Shown: in pieces, positions 1-7,454 of the stretch
Layout of the letters: each line of letters starts with the position of its first letter
Numbering within the stretch: the first letter of the stretch is position 1
Origin: PALSA-505 sp036496025
Lineage (GTDB): Bacteria; Actinomycetota; Actinomycetes; Streptosporangiales; Streptosporangiaceae
DNA: 26,769 bases
Direction: 5' to 3'
NCBI GenBank assembly: GCA_036496025.1
Contig: DASXLW010000245.1
Location: 1 to 26,769 of the forward strand
Notes under the pieces: model-generated
What the model was told of the DNA's origin: nothing
Databases searched by the model: none
What the model saw: only the letters and a program-made list of their open reading frames with translations
Translations under genes and position numbers: made by a program

Positions 1-103
1 GCCTCGCGACGATGTCCTCCGCGTCGCTGACCGTACCGAGCATCCGGTAGGCGATCGAGAACAGCAGCGGCCGCAGCGGCTCGTAGATCTCGGCGGTCCC
101 CAT
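1..103 (-). CDS. sigJ: ECF41/SigJ-type RNA polymerase sigma factor, N-terminal fragment
   Basis: Only the first 34 codons lie in the window; the gene runs off the left edge. The peptide begins MGTAEIYEPLRPLLFSIAYR and continues MLGTVSDAEDIVAR. This is the start of the sigma-70 region 2 helix of ECF factors, and the LRPLLFSIAYRML..SDAED string is typical of the ECF41/SigJ group. These factors carry an extra C-terminal SnoaL-like regulatory domain, which cannot be seen here. A GGGAG Shine-Dalgarno sits 7 nt before the ATG. The gene starts 17 nt after the epimerase-like gene, so the two are probably one operon. ECF41 genes are known to sit beside carboxymuconolactone decarboxylase, oxidoreductase or epimerase genes, which fits. 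Family assignment is good; the symbol is by similarity only. Confidence 0.85.
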   Translation of the reverse strand, partial: MGTAEIYEPLRPLLFSIAYRMLGTVSDAEDIVAR

Positions 104-120
104 GTCCCGGCTCCCGGCAG

Positions 121-1080
121 CTAGCCCGCCGCCTGCCGCTGCGGCAGCGCGGCACCGAGGCCGCCCTGGAAACCCTGCCGCCAGCTCGGCCAGGCGGGCA
201 GCCAGCCGAGTTCCCGCTTCGCCTTCGCGTTCGATGAGCCCCGGATCTGGGTCATCATCGACACTCCCGTCTCCCCCGCCGCCAGCCGCCCGATCCACCG
301 CGGCACCCGGTAGGGCGCCTTGGCCCCGATCGCCCGGGCCAGGAACGGCAGCCACTCCGCCACGCTGGCCGGCTCGTCGTCGACCACGTTGCAGACGCCG
401 GGCGCGCCCTGCTCCAGCGCGCAGACGGTCGCCGCCGCCGCGTCGCTGATATGCAAGAACGACCAGATGCCTGCCCCGTCCCCGATGATGGGAACCTTCC
501 TCTTGCGGATCAGCCCGACGAACGCGTCCGAGGCACCGGGCCCGTAGAAGGAGCCGTATCTCAGCACGATCCCGTCCATCTGGTCCGCTGAGGTCACCGT
601 GCGTTCCAGGTAGCCGATCGCGGCCAGCGACTCGCGCTGCGCGGACGTCGGGCTGGGGTCGAGCGGATCGTCCTCGGTCTTGACCGGGCTGCCCTCGCGA
701 GGGTTGGTCCAGCCGGTGTAGCTCGCCGCGATGAACCGCCGGGCACCTGCGGCGACGGCCGCCGCGAGCAGGTGATCGGTACCGGCGGTCCGCAGCTTGT
801 TCGTGACCGCGAACATCCGGTCGAACCGGCGCAGGTCGAAGTCACCGGCCAGCGCCGTCATCTGGTGGATCACGACCTCTGGCTCGGCCCGGGCTACCGC
901 CTCGCCGACAGCCACGGCGTCCAGGCCGTCGACAGCCACCGGCTCGGCGCCCAGGGCGCGCAGCCGGTCGGCCCGGGCGGGATTCCTAGTCGATGCGGTC
1001 ACCTGGTGCCCGCCGGCGGTGAGCTGCGGCAGCAGTTGCTGGCCGATCGCGCCGGCCGCGCCGGCCACGAAGACTCTCAT
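121..1080 (-). CDS. NAD(P)-binding extended-SDR epimerase/reductase-like protein, ECF41 partner
   Basis: 319 aa. A Rossmann nucleotide-binding motif GAAGAIG lies at about residues 7-13 after MRVFVAGA. Further on is the block SYTGWTNPREGSPVKTEDDPLDP(split: SYTGW, then PVKTEDDPLDP), a pattern I associate with the NAD-dependent epimerase/dehydratase partners of ECF41 sigma factors. I do not see the usual YxxxK catalytic pair at the expected place, so the chemistry is uncertain. The ATG at 1080 is preferred over upstream in-frame starts because AAAGGAG lies 8 nt before it and a SigJ-type promoter (1130-1156) would start transcripts near 1120, downstream of any earlier start codon. It is followed by the sigma factor. 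Substrate unknown. Confidence 0.85.
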   Translation of the reverse strand: MRVFVAGAAGAIGQQLLPQLTAGGHQVTASTRNPARADRLRALGAEPVAVDGLDAVAVGEAVARAEPEVVIHQMTALAGDFDLRRFDRMFAVTNKLRTAGTDHLLAAAVAAGARRFIAASYTGWTNPREGSPVKTEDDPLDPSPTSAQRESLAAIGYLERTVTSADQMDGIVLRYGSFYGPGASDAFVGLIRKRKVPIIGDGAGIWSFLHISDAAAATVCALEQGAPGVCNVVDDEPASVAEWLPFLARAIGAKAPYRVPRWIGRLAAGETGVSMMTQIRGSSNAKAKRELGWLPAWPSWRQGFQGGLGAALPQRQAAG

Positions 1081-1098
1081 CGTCGGTGCTCCTTTCAT

Positions 1099-1118
1099 GC
1101 CGGCCCGCGCGGGCCGGC
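1099..1118. repeat. Perfect 20-bp palindrome in the 5' leader of the epimerase operon
   Basis: GCCGGCCCGCGCGGGCCGGC is a perfect inverted repeat with no spacer. It sits between the predicted ECF41 promoter and the AAAGGAG ribosome binding site of the epimerase gene, about 80 nt after the arcA stop. It could be an attenuator or leader hairpin, a terminator for arcA, or an operator. There is no U-tract. Confidence 0.55.
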
Positions 1119-1129
1119 TCGCACTCTGA

Positions 1130-1156
1130 GACGAGAGACCTCCGCCGCCCGTGACA
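1130..1156 (-). promoter_or_regulatory. Predicted ECF41/SigJ promoter of the epimerase-sigma operon
   Basis: On the minus strand TGTCACG (1156-1150) is followed by exactly 16 nt and then CGTC (1133-1130). The published ECF41 and mycobacterial SigJ promoters have the form (T)GTCACA-N16-CGTC, so only the last base of the -35 element differs. It lies between the arcA stop codon and the epimerase start. Expected transcription start is about 1120-1124. Confidence 0.7.
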
Positions 1157-1197
1157 GCGGGTGCCGGGAACGCCGAGCCGCGACCGCCGCCCGGCAC

Positions 1198-2412
1198 TCA
1201 GGCCGGGTCGCGCTCGATCGGGCAGGTCATGCAGCGCGGGCCGCCGCGGCCCCGGCCCAGCTCGCTGCCGGACACGGTCACCACCTCGATGCCACGCTGG
1301 CGCAGCATGGTGTTGGTGGCCTCGTTGCGCTCGTAACCGAAGATCACGCCGGGGGCCACGGCCAGGTAGTTGTTCCCGTCGTCCCACTGCTCGCGCTCGG
1401 CGGCGCGGCGGTCTTCGTCGGTGGTCAGCACCACCGCCTCGCCGATGTCCAGCACTTCGGCGACCTTCTCCCACAGGTTGTCATTGCGGGACAGCCTGAT
1501 CTCCCCGCCCTCGTCGGTGACGGTCCACGAGCGCAGGTGCGGGTCCAGGTAGGGATACAGCACGAACGTATGCCGGTCGACCATGGTCATGACCGTGTCG
1601 AGGTGCATCATCGCCCGCGTGGCCGGCAGCTCGACGGCAATCACCGTATGCACCTGGCCGCCGCGGAACAGCGCCTGGGCGAGTATCTCCACGGCCATCG
1701 ACGTGGTCCGCTCGCCCATGCCGATCATCACCGCGCCGTGCCCCAGCACGTGCACGTCGCCGCCCTCGATGCTGGCCGGCAGGTGATCGAGGTCGTCGTC
1801 CGCGTCGTACCGGGTGAAACCGCCGCCCGCGAACATCGGGTGGTAACGGTAGATAGCCCGGTCGTGCAGCGCCTCGCGCTGGCGGGCGGGCTTGGCCATC
1901 GTGTTCACCGAGACGCCCTGGTAGATCCAGCAGGAGGTGTCCCGCTGGAACAGGTGATTGGGCAGCGGGGCCAGGACGAAGTCGTCCTTGTGCAGGAGGT
2001 CCCAGGTCAGGCTGTGCGACCGGGCCGGATGCAGGTCCGCCTTGAGCACCCCGCCGACGAGGTACTCGGCCAGGGCCGCGCCGTCCAGGTCCTCGAACAG
2101 CTTTCGCACCGGGTCGACCAGGTTCGGGCCCAGGATCTCCGGCGTGCAGACCCGGTCCAGGACGAAGGCACGACCTTCGGCCAGCTCGAGCGTCTCGCTC
2201 AGCAACCGTCCGAAGTGGTGCACCTGCACGCCCTTGCTGCGCAGCGCCTCAGCGAACGCGTCGTGCTCCTCCTTCGCCCTGCTGGCCCACATGACCTCGT
2301 CGAACAGCAGCTCCCGGACGTTCTGCGGGGACAGCCGGGACAGTTCCAGGCCGGGCCGGTGCACGATGACCTGGCGCAGCCTCCCCACCTCGGATTGGAC
2401 GCTGAAGCTCAT
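1198..2412 (-). CDS. arcA: Arginine deiminase
   Basis: 404 aa, the usual length for bacterial arginine deiminase, which hydrolyses L-arginine to citrulline and ammonia in the cytoplasm. Family motifs are in order: FQRDTS (Asp158), SIEGGDVH (Glu217), the MHLDTVMT block (His270) and, near the end, GGPRCMTCP with the catalytic Cys394. The start at 2412 has GGAGG 5 nt upstream. No carbamate kinase, ornithine carbamoyltransferase or arginine/ornithine antiporter gene is in the window, so this is a solitary deiminase rather than a full arc operon here. It lies downstream of, and co-directional with, the GNAT-ligase gene with a 48-nt gap. Confidence 0.95.
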   Translation of the reverse strand: MSFSVQSEVGRLRQVIVHRPGLELSRLSPQNVRELLFDEVMWASRAKEEHDAFAEALRSKGVQVHHFGRLLSETLELAEGRAFVLDRVCTPEILGPNLVDPVRKLFEDLDGAALAEYLVGGVLKADLHPARSHSLTWDLLHKDDFVLAPLPNHLFQRDTSCWIYQGVSVNTMAKPARQREALHDRAIYRYHPMFAGGGFTRYDADDDLDHLPASIEGGDVHVLGHGAVMIGMGERTTSMAVEILAQALFRGGQVHTVIAVELPATRAMMHLDTVMTMVDRHTFVLYPYLDPHLRSWTVTDEGGEIRLSRNDNLWEKVAEVLDIGEAVVLTTDEDRRAAEREQWDDGNNYLAVAPGVIFGYERNEATNTMLRQRGIEVVTVSGSELGRGRGGPRCMTCPIERDPA

Positions 2413-2460
2413 GACGACCTCCGGATTCCCGTGTCGTGATCAAACGTAACGCCCGGAGCG

Positions 2461-4980
2461 TCACCGCAGTCGGCGTAGGAACGGATCCTGCGGCTGGCCG
2501 GGGCTGAGCCTGATCCGGGCGGCGGACGCCCCCGCCCCGTCCGGACCGGCGATGACCGGGTCGAGGTCAAGCTCCGCGACCTCGGGCAGGTCGTCGGCCA
2601 GGCGGGAAACGCGCAGCAGCAGGCCGGCCAGCGCCCCGGTGTCCGCGGCGGGCCGGTCCTGCGACCCGGCCAGGACAGGCGCGGCCGAGCCCTCGTTGAT
2701 CATGTCGGCCGCGTCGGTGTCGGTGAGCGGGGTGAGCCGGGCGGTGCAGTCGCCGAGGGCTTCCCCGGCGATGCCGCCCAGGCCGAAGACCACTACCGGC
2801 CCGAACACCGCCTCCTGCCGGACGCTGACGAACACCTGCACGCCGTCGGCGCGCGCCTCCCCGGCCGGGCGGCCCCGGGGCGGCGCGATCTGATAGCAGG
2901 CGAGCAGGTCGCCGGCCTCGGCCGGGCTGAGCCATCCGCCCGCCGGAACGGCCACGAGGAACGCCGAGACCTGTGCGCGGGCGTCATCGGCACGCACCCC
3001 GGCCAGTTCGGGGACGCGGCCCTGCTGCCTGATCCGCCAGGCGTGGTACCTGGCCGCGTGGCCGAGCGCCCGGGCCGCGCTCTCCGGGTAGGCGTAGGCG
3101 GGAATGCGCGGCAAGGGAGGCGCGACGGCCGCCTCCTGGCCGGGCAGGCCCGGCAGCCCCGGCGGGCTTGCCGCCGGCGGGAGCAGGCGCACCGCCTGCG
3201 TCTGGTCCAGCACGGCCGCGGCCAGCGGCTTGCCCAGCCGGGCGGTGGCCAGCGCCTGGCTGGGATCGGCCATGGCCGTCGGCACCGTGACCGCGAGCAC
3301 CGCGTCCACCCCGGCGTCGGCCGCCACCTCGCGCAGACACGACTCGAACGCGTCCACTCCGATCATGGCCGTGGTGTCTACCGGGCCCGCCGTCACGGCG
3401 CCGGCCGGCAGCAGGCCCCGCAGCCTGCGCTGCGTGGGCCCGGAGAGGGTGGCCACGCGCAGGCCGTGGTCGGCGCAGGCGTCGGCGGCCAGCACGCCTC
3501 CGCCGCCCGCATTGCTCACGATCGCCACCCGGTGGCCCAGCGGCAGCGGCTGGCTGGCGAGCAGCGCCGCGGCTTCGAGCAACTCGCCGAGGTTGGTCGC
3601 CGCGATGACCCCGGCCTGGCCGAACAGCGCCTCCTGGGTGACCAGCGGCGTGGCCGCGGCCGCAGTGTGCGAGGCGGCGGCCCGCTGGCCCGCGTCGGAC
3701 CGGCCGCTGATCACGGTCAGTACCGGCATCCGCTGCCCGACCCGACGGGCGGTGCGGGCGAACCGGCGCGGGCTGCCGAACGACTCCACGTACATCGCCG
3801 CCAGCCTGGTCTGCCCGTCCTGCTCCCACCAGGTGAGCATGTCGTTACTCGATACGTCGTACTTGTCGCCGACCGACACGAACGACGACACGCCGATGCC
3901 GAGCTCGGACAGGTGCGCCAGGAACGACACCCCGACCCCGCCGGACTGCATCACCAGGCCGGCGACGCCGCGAGCCGGCCGGTACGCGCCGAAGGTGGCG
4001 TCAAGGCCGATGCCGGGGACCGCGATGCCGAAGCAGTTCGGCCCGACCAGTCGCATGCCGTACCGGCGGCACGTCGCGAGCAGCCCGGGACCTGCCGCAC
4101 CCAGGTCACCGGTGATCACCACCAGCGAGTGCACACCCCGGCGCCCGCACGCCGCGGCCACCTCGGGCAGGGCGGCGGCGCGCACCGCGATGATGGCCAG
4201 GTCCACGTGCTGCGGCAGGTCTTCGGCGTCCGGTAGGCACGGCAAGCCTTCCAGCGACGGAGCGTGCGGGTTGACCGGGTAGACCTGGCCGCCGAATCCG
4301 CCGGTGACGATGTTGCGCAAGATCTCCCGGCCCGCCGAGCCGCGGCTCCGGCTCGCGCCCACGACGGCGATCGACTCCGGCCGCAGCAGGTGGCGCAGGC
4401 TGGCCACGTCCGCGCGGCTCCCCCTGGCCGCCACCGAGTCCAGGTAGTCCTCCAGGCGGCGGTCGGCCTCGCCGGCGGGCAGCGGGAAGGTCAGCAGCAC
4501 CTCGCTGTCGGCGTTCTGGCGCTGCACTGGCAGGCCGGCGGCGGCGAAGACGGCGAGCATGGCCGCGTTCTCGGTCAGCGTTACGGCCGTGAACGCGTGC
4601 AGCTTGCGCTGCCTGGCGATCGATACCAGGTGCTCGAGCAGCAGCGTGCCGATGCCCCGCCCGTGCAGGTCATCGGGAACCGCGAGCGCGATCTCGGCGG
4701 TGCCGGGCCGGTCGGCAGGCTCATAGCTCGCGACGCCGGCCAGCTCACCGCCCAGCCAGGCGAGCAGGGCCGCGTGATCCGGGCCCGGCTCGCGGCAGAC
4801 CCGCCGGGCCTCGCGCTCGGCGTTGAGCGGGCTGAGGTTGAAGAAGCGCAGGTACGCGTTGTGCGGCGATAGAGCCGCGTGCATCGCGCGGACGGCCTCG
4901 GTATCGCCCCGCCCCGCGGACCGGATCTCGACCGTGCTGCCGTCGATGAGCAGCGCATACGCGGGGGTCGTCAAGCTCAC
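2461..4980 (-). CDS. GNAT acetyltransferase fused to NDP-forming acyl-CoA ligase-like domains, ATP-grasp truncated
   Basis: 839 aa from the GTG chosen here. Residues about 17-165 are a GNAT domain with the acetyl-CoA loop HGRGIG (107-111). Next come a CoA-binding Rossmann domain (about 196-290, IAVVGASRS), a succinyl-CoA-ligase flavodoxin-like domain with the phospho-histidine motif ASHT (His438), a second ligase domain (about 480-620) and the C-terminal half of an ATP-grasp domain (VFGLGG, then LRVSRLADDLPEVAELDLDP). The N-terminal part of the ATP-grasp, which normally carries the ATP lysine and an HK.D motif, is missing: LLACYQIAPP runs into DGVQVFVSV within about 20 residues. The protein is therefore probably a protein-lysine acyltransferase of the Pat type with GNAT at the N-terminus, sensing CoA esters without ligase activity (inference). 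GTG at 5004 and ATG at 5103 are alternative starts; none has a good ribosome binding site. Confidence 0.85.
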   Translation of the reverse strand: MSLTTPAYALLIDGSTVEIRSAGRGDTEAVRAMHAALSPHNAYLRFFNLSPLNAEREARRVCREPGPDHAALLAWLGGELAGVASYEPADRPGTAEIALAVPDDLHGRGIGTLLLEHLVSIARQRKLHAFTAVTLTENAAMLAVFAAAGLPVQRQNADSEVLLTFPLPAGEADRRLEDYLDSVAARGSRADVASLRHLLRPESIAVVGASRSRGSAGREILRNIVTGGFGGQVYPVNPHAPSLEGLPCLPDAEDLPQHVDLAIIAVRAAALPEVAAACGRRGVHSLVVITGDLGAAGPGLLATCRRYGMRLVGPNCFGIAVPGIGLDATFGAYRPARGVAGLVMQSGGVGVSFLAHLSELGIGVSSFVSVGDKYDVSSNDMLTWWEQDGQTRLAAMYVESFGSPRRFARTARRVGQRMPVLTVISGRSDAGQRAAASHTAAAATPLVTQEALFGQAGVIAATNLGELLEAAALLASQPLPLGHRVAIVSNAGGGGVLAADACADHGLRVATLSGPTQRRLRGLLPAGAVTAGPVDTTAMIGVDAFESCLREVAADAGVDAVLAVTVPTAMADPSQALATARLGKPLAAAVLDQTQAVRLLPPAASPPGLPGLPGQEAAVAPPLPRIPAYAYPESAARALGHAARYHAWRIRQQGRVPELAGVRADDARAQVSAFLVAVPAGGWLSPAEAGDLLACYQIAPPRGRPAGEARADGVQVFVSVRQEAVFGPVVVFGLGGIAGEALGDCTARLTPLTDTDAADMINEGSAAPVLAGSQDRPAADTGALAGLLLRVSRLADDLPEVAELDLDPVIAGPDGAGASAARIRLSPGQPQDPFLRRLR

Positions 4981-5155
4981 CCGGGCCGGATCGTCGGCAG
5001 CCACACGAGCAGTAGACCACGGCGTTGCGGCGCTGGTTTCGGTCCCGTGTCTACGCCGCGGAGGCCGGGATCCGCGATGAGGAATCCGCCTGGGCGTCGT
5101 CATATCGGTGAGAACTGTCTGGACCGGCCCGGTGGGCCGCAGAGAGGAAGCACTC

Positions 5156-5743
5156 ATGGCGCTCGTGGTCTGCGACATGTCCATCTCGCTCGACGGGTAC
5201 GTCACCGGCCCGAATGACAGCCGCGAGAATCCGTTCGGCGACGGCGCCGGGATGCTGCACGACTGGATGTTCGACGCGGCGACCGGCGACGATCGCGCCA
5301 TCCTGCAGGAAATGGTCGATGGCGCCGGCGCGGTCGTGATGGGCCGCAAGTCGTTCGACAAGAACGAGGGCGACGGCGGCTGGGGCGATGGCGGTCCCCT
5401 CGGCGATACTCGGTGTTTCGTGGTCACTCACAGCAAGCCCGCCACGTCGTACCCATCGGTGTATACGTTCGTCACCGACGGTGTGGCCAGCGCGATCGAG
5501 CAGGCTAAGAACGTGGCGGGCGACAAGGTCGTCGGCCTGCATGGCGCGACCGTCATGCAGCAGGCGCTCCCCCTCGGCCTGGTCGACGAGATCCGCGTGC
5601 ACGTGATCCCGGTCCTGCTGGGAGGCGGTACGCCCCTGTTCGGCCCGCTGAGCTCGTCAATCACCCTCGAACGCACGAGTGCGTTGGTGACCCCGGCCGC
5701 GACCCACATCGGGTTCCGGGTGGTCCGGCAGGCCCCGGCCTGA
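5156..5743 (+). CDS. Dihydrofolate reductase/RibD C-terminal family protein
   Basis: 195 aa. The sequence opens MALVVCDMSISLDGYVTG, the first strand and SLDG signature of the RibD C-terminal/DHFR fold. It continues with AVVMGRKSFD and ends with the characteristic stretch GLVDEIRVHVIPVLLGGGTPLF. Members bind NAD(P)H and reduce mostly unknown substrates; this one is not the housekeeping DHFR. AGGAAG lies 5 nt before the ATG at 5156, so a longer in-frame reading from 5108 is unlikely. The gene is divergent from the GNAT-ligase gene. A small hairpin (CGGCCC-GGT-GGGCCG, 5125-5139) lies just before the ribosome binding site. Confidence 0.9.
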   Translation: MALVVCDMSISLDGYVTGPNDSRENPFGDGAGMLHDWMFDAATGDDRAILQEMVDGAGAVVMGRKSFDKNEGDGGWGDGGPLGDTRCFVVTHSKPATSYPSVYTFVTDGVASAIEQAKNVAGDKVVGLHGATVMQQALPLGLVDEIRVHVIPVLLGGGTPLFGPLSSSITLERTSALVTPAATHIGFRVVRQAPA

Positions 5744-5813
5744 GCCGCGGGTCAGTTGGGAACGGCGTCAGGCCCCGATCTGGCCGCCGCCCCGCGCTGG
5801 GAGACTATGAGGC

Positions 5814-6794
5814 GTGCCCGATCAGCAGAATGCGGACGGCGCGCAGGCAGCGGGTGAGCCTGGCGCCCCGGTGCCCGACCCCCCCGTGCCACCGGCCGCG
5901 AATGAGCCCGGCAGCCCGTTGCCGGGCGAGGCCGGCCCGGTCACCGCGTTCTGGCGGGATCTCGGGCTCCCCGGCCTGGTGGACGTGCACACCCACTTCA
6001 TGCCGCCCAACGTGCTGGCCAAGGTCTGGGCGTTCTTCGACAGCGGGCGGGCCGCTGCCGGACAGGCGTGGCCCATCGTCTACCGGTGGCCCGAAGCCGA
6101 GCGGGTCGCCCTGCTGCGGGCGTTCGGCGTGCGCAGGTTCAGCGCGCTGCTGTACCCGCACAAGCCTGGCATGGCCGCCTGGCTGAACGCGTGGGCGGCC
6201 GGCTTCGCGGCCCGGACGCCCGACGCCCTGCACAGCGCCACGTTCTTCCCCGAGCCGGGCGCCGGCGCCTACGTGGCCGAGGCGGTGGGCGCGGGCGCCC
6301 GCTTGTTCAAGGCCCACCTTCAAGTGGGCGGTTACGACCCGCGGGACCCGCGGCTGGACCCGGTGTGGGGCATGCTGGCCGAGGCGCGCGTGCCGGTCGT
6401 CGTGCACTGCGGCTCGGGGCCGAGGCCCGGGCCGTATACCGGCCCGGGTCCCATCTCCGGTGTGCTCGCCCGGCACCCCCGGCTGACCCTGATCATCGCC
6501 CACCTCGGGGCTCCGGAGTACGGCGAGTTCCTCGACCTCACCCGGCGATATCCCGGTGTCCATCTCGACACCACGATGGCGTTCACGGACTTCCTGCAGC
6601 GGCTCGCGCCGTTCCCGGCGGCGCTGCGGCCCCGGCTGGCCGCGGCGGCAGACCGCATCCTGCTGGGCAGCGATTTCCCCAACATCCCCTACCGGTACCT
6701 GCACCAGCTGCAGGCGCTGGCCCGGCTCGAACTCAGCCCGGAATGGCTGCGCGCGGTCTGCCACGACAACGCGGTCCGGCTGCTCGGGCTGTGA
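5814..6794 (+). CDS. Amidohydrolase (amidohydrolase_2 superfamily)
   Basis: 326 aa. A proline- and alanine-rich N-terminal stretch of about 40 residues precedes a metal-dependent TIM-barrel hydrolase. Metal and active-site residues appear in order: VDVHTHFMP (His59, His61), LFKAHLQ (Lys166, His168), VVVHCG (His198), IIAHLG (His230) and LLGSDFPN (Asp287). This pattern is that of the amidohydrolase_2/ACMSD-like group, which includes hydrolases and non-oxidative decarboxylases; the substrate cannot be told. The start is GTG at 5814 with GGGAG about 10 nt upstream. It lies 45 nt before the kwaA-like gene on the same strand and may share its transcript. Confidence 0.88.
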   Translation: MPDQQNADGAQAAGEPGAPVPDPPVPPAANEPGSPLPGEAGPVTAFWRDLGLPGLVDVHTHFMPPNVLAKVWAFFDSGRAAAGQAWPIVYRWPEAERVALLRAFGVRRFSALLYPHKPGMAAWLNAWAAGFAARTPDALHSATFFPEPGAGAYVAEAVGAGARLFKAHLQVGGYDPRDPRLDPVWGMLAEARVPVVVHCGSGPRPGPYTGPGPISGVLARHPRLTLIIAHLGAPEYGEFLDLTRRYPGVHLDTTMAFTDFLQRLAPFPAALRPRLAAAADRILLGSDFPNIPYRYLHQLQALARLELSPEWLRAVCHDNAVRLLGL

Positions 6795-6839
6795 GTCCGG
6801 GCGACGCGGCCGCGAGTTCCAGGCCTGGAGCCGGGAGCC

Positions 6840-7454
6840 GTGGAACAGTGGGATACCGACCGAGACCAGCAGCCAACCGGAATGCGCGTGATGGCAGACG
6901 TAGAACGCACCGGCCCGCCCGCCGATCAGCTGGAGGACCGCAGCGTCTACATCGTGCGGGCCTGGTTGTTCCTCAGCTCTTACGCCCCGCTGTTCGTGAT
7001 CCTGGCCATCCGGTTTGAGGGCGCGGCGCTGAAGACGGTGTGCGCGGTACTGGCCGGAATCGGCTTCGGATACCTCTTCGTGGTGGTGTTCGTCGTCGCC
7101 AGGCGAGCGCAGGCTCGCGACTATCCGGTGGCTTCGGTGCAGGATGCTTCCGGCGAGGTGGCCGGCTACCTGGCCACCTATCTTGTACCATTCGTGACGG
7201 TGCCGTCGCCATCCGCAGCCGACTTGGCCGGTTACTGCATCCTGGCCCTGGTCGTGCTGGCCATCTTCCTGCGGTCGGAGCTCGCCAGGATCAACCCGAC
7301 CCTGTACCTGCTGGGCTGGCGCGTCGCCTCGATCACGACGGGTCAGGCCAGCTATTACATCGTGTGCCGCCGCCTGCCCCGGCCGGCCACCGGGATCCGC
7401 GCGGTGCGCGTGGGGGGCCTGCTGGTCAGGAAGGAGCCACCCGGAGATGGGTGA
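6840..7454 (+). CDS. kwaA: KwaA-like four-helix membrane protein of a Kiwa phage-defence system
   Basis: 204 aa. About four hydrophobic helices are visible: residues 38-58 (VRAWLFLSSYAPLFVILAI), 64-88, 106-122 and 127-146. They are followed by a short soluble tail containing ARINPTLYLLGW. Four transmembrane helices, this length, the LFLSSYAPLF first helix and the NP.L...GW motif agree with KwaA of Kiwa systems. In Kiwa, the membrane protein senses phage-induced envelope disturbance and recruits KwaB. The last 8 nt overlap the downstream gene, so the two are translationally coupled. The GTG at 6840 has GGAG/GGGAG just upstream; ATGs at 6882 and 6891 are alternatives that keep all helices. Assignment rests on architecture and the partner gene. 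Confidence 0.72.
   Translation: MEQWDTDRDQQPTGMRVMADVERTGPPADQLEDRSVYIVRAWLFLSSYAPLFVILAIRFEGAALKTVCAVLAGIGFGYLFVVVFVVARRAQARDYPVASVQDASGEVAGYLATYLVPFVTVPSPSAADLAGYCILALVVLAIFLRSELARINPTLYLLGWRVASITTGQASYYIVCRRLPRPATGIRAVRVGGLLVRKEPPGDG

Noticed and set aside
772..2439. Long plus-strand open frame (555 codons) opposite arginine deiminase
   Set aside because: It is antisense to the clearly recognisable arcA gene. Its translation is rich in His/Arg/Gln/Val without any family motif, as expected for a frame opposite a high-GC gene.
2840..2880. Frameshift as the cause of the missing ATP-grasp segment
   Set aside because: The flanking conserved blocks are in the same frame and only about 30 nt separate them, so no hidden sequence could restore the missing part; an in-frame deletion explains it.
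2461..5427. Longer 988-residue version of the GNAT-ligase protein
   Set aside because: Residues before about 4980-5004 run antisense through the DHFR-family gene and have no domain similarity; the GNAT domain begins just after the chosen start.
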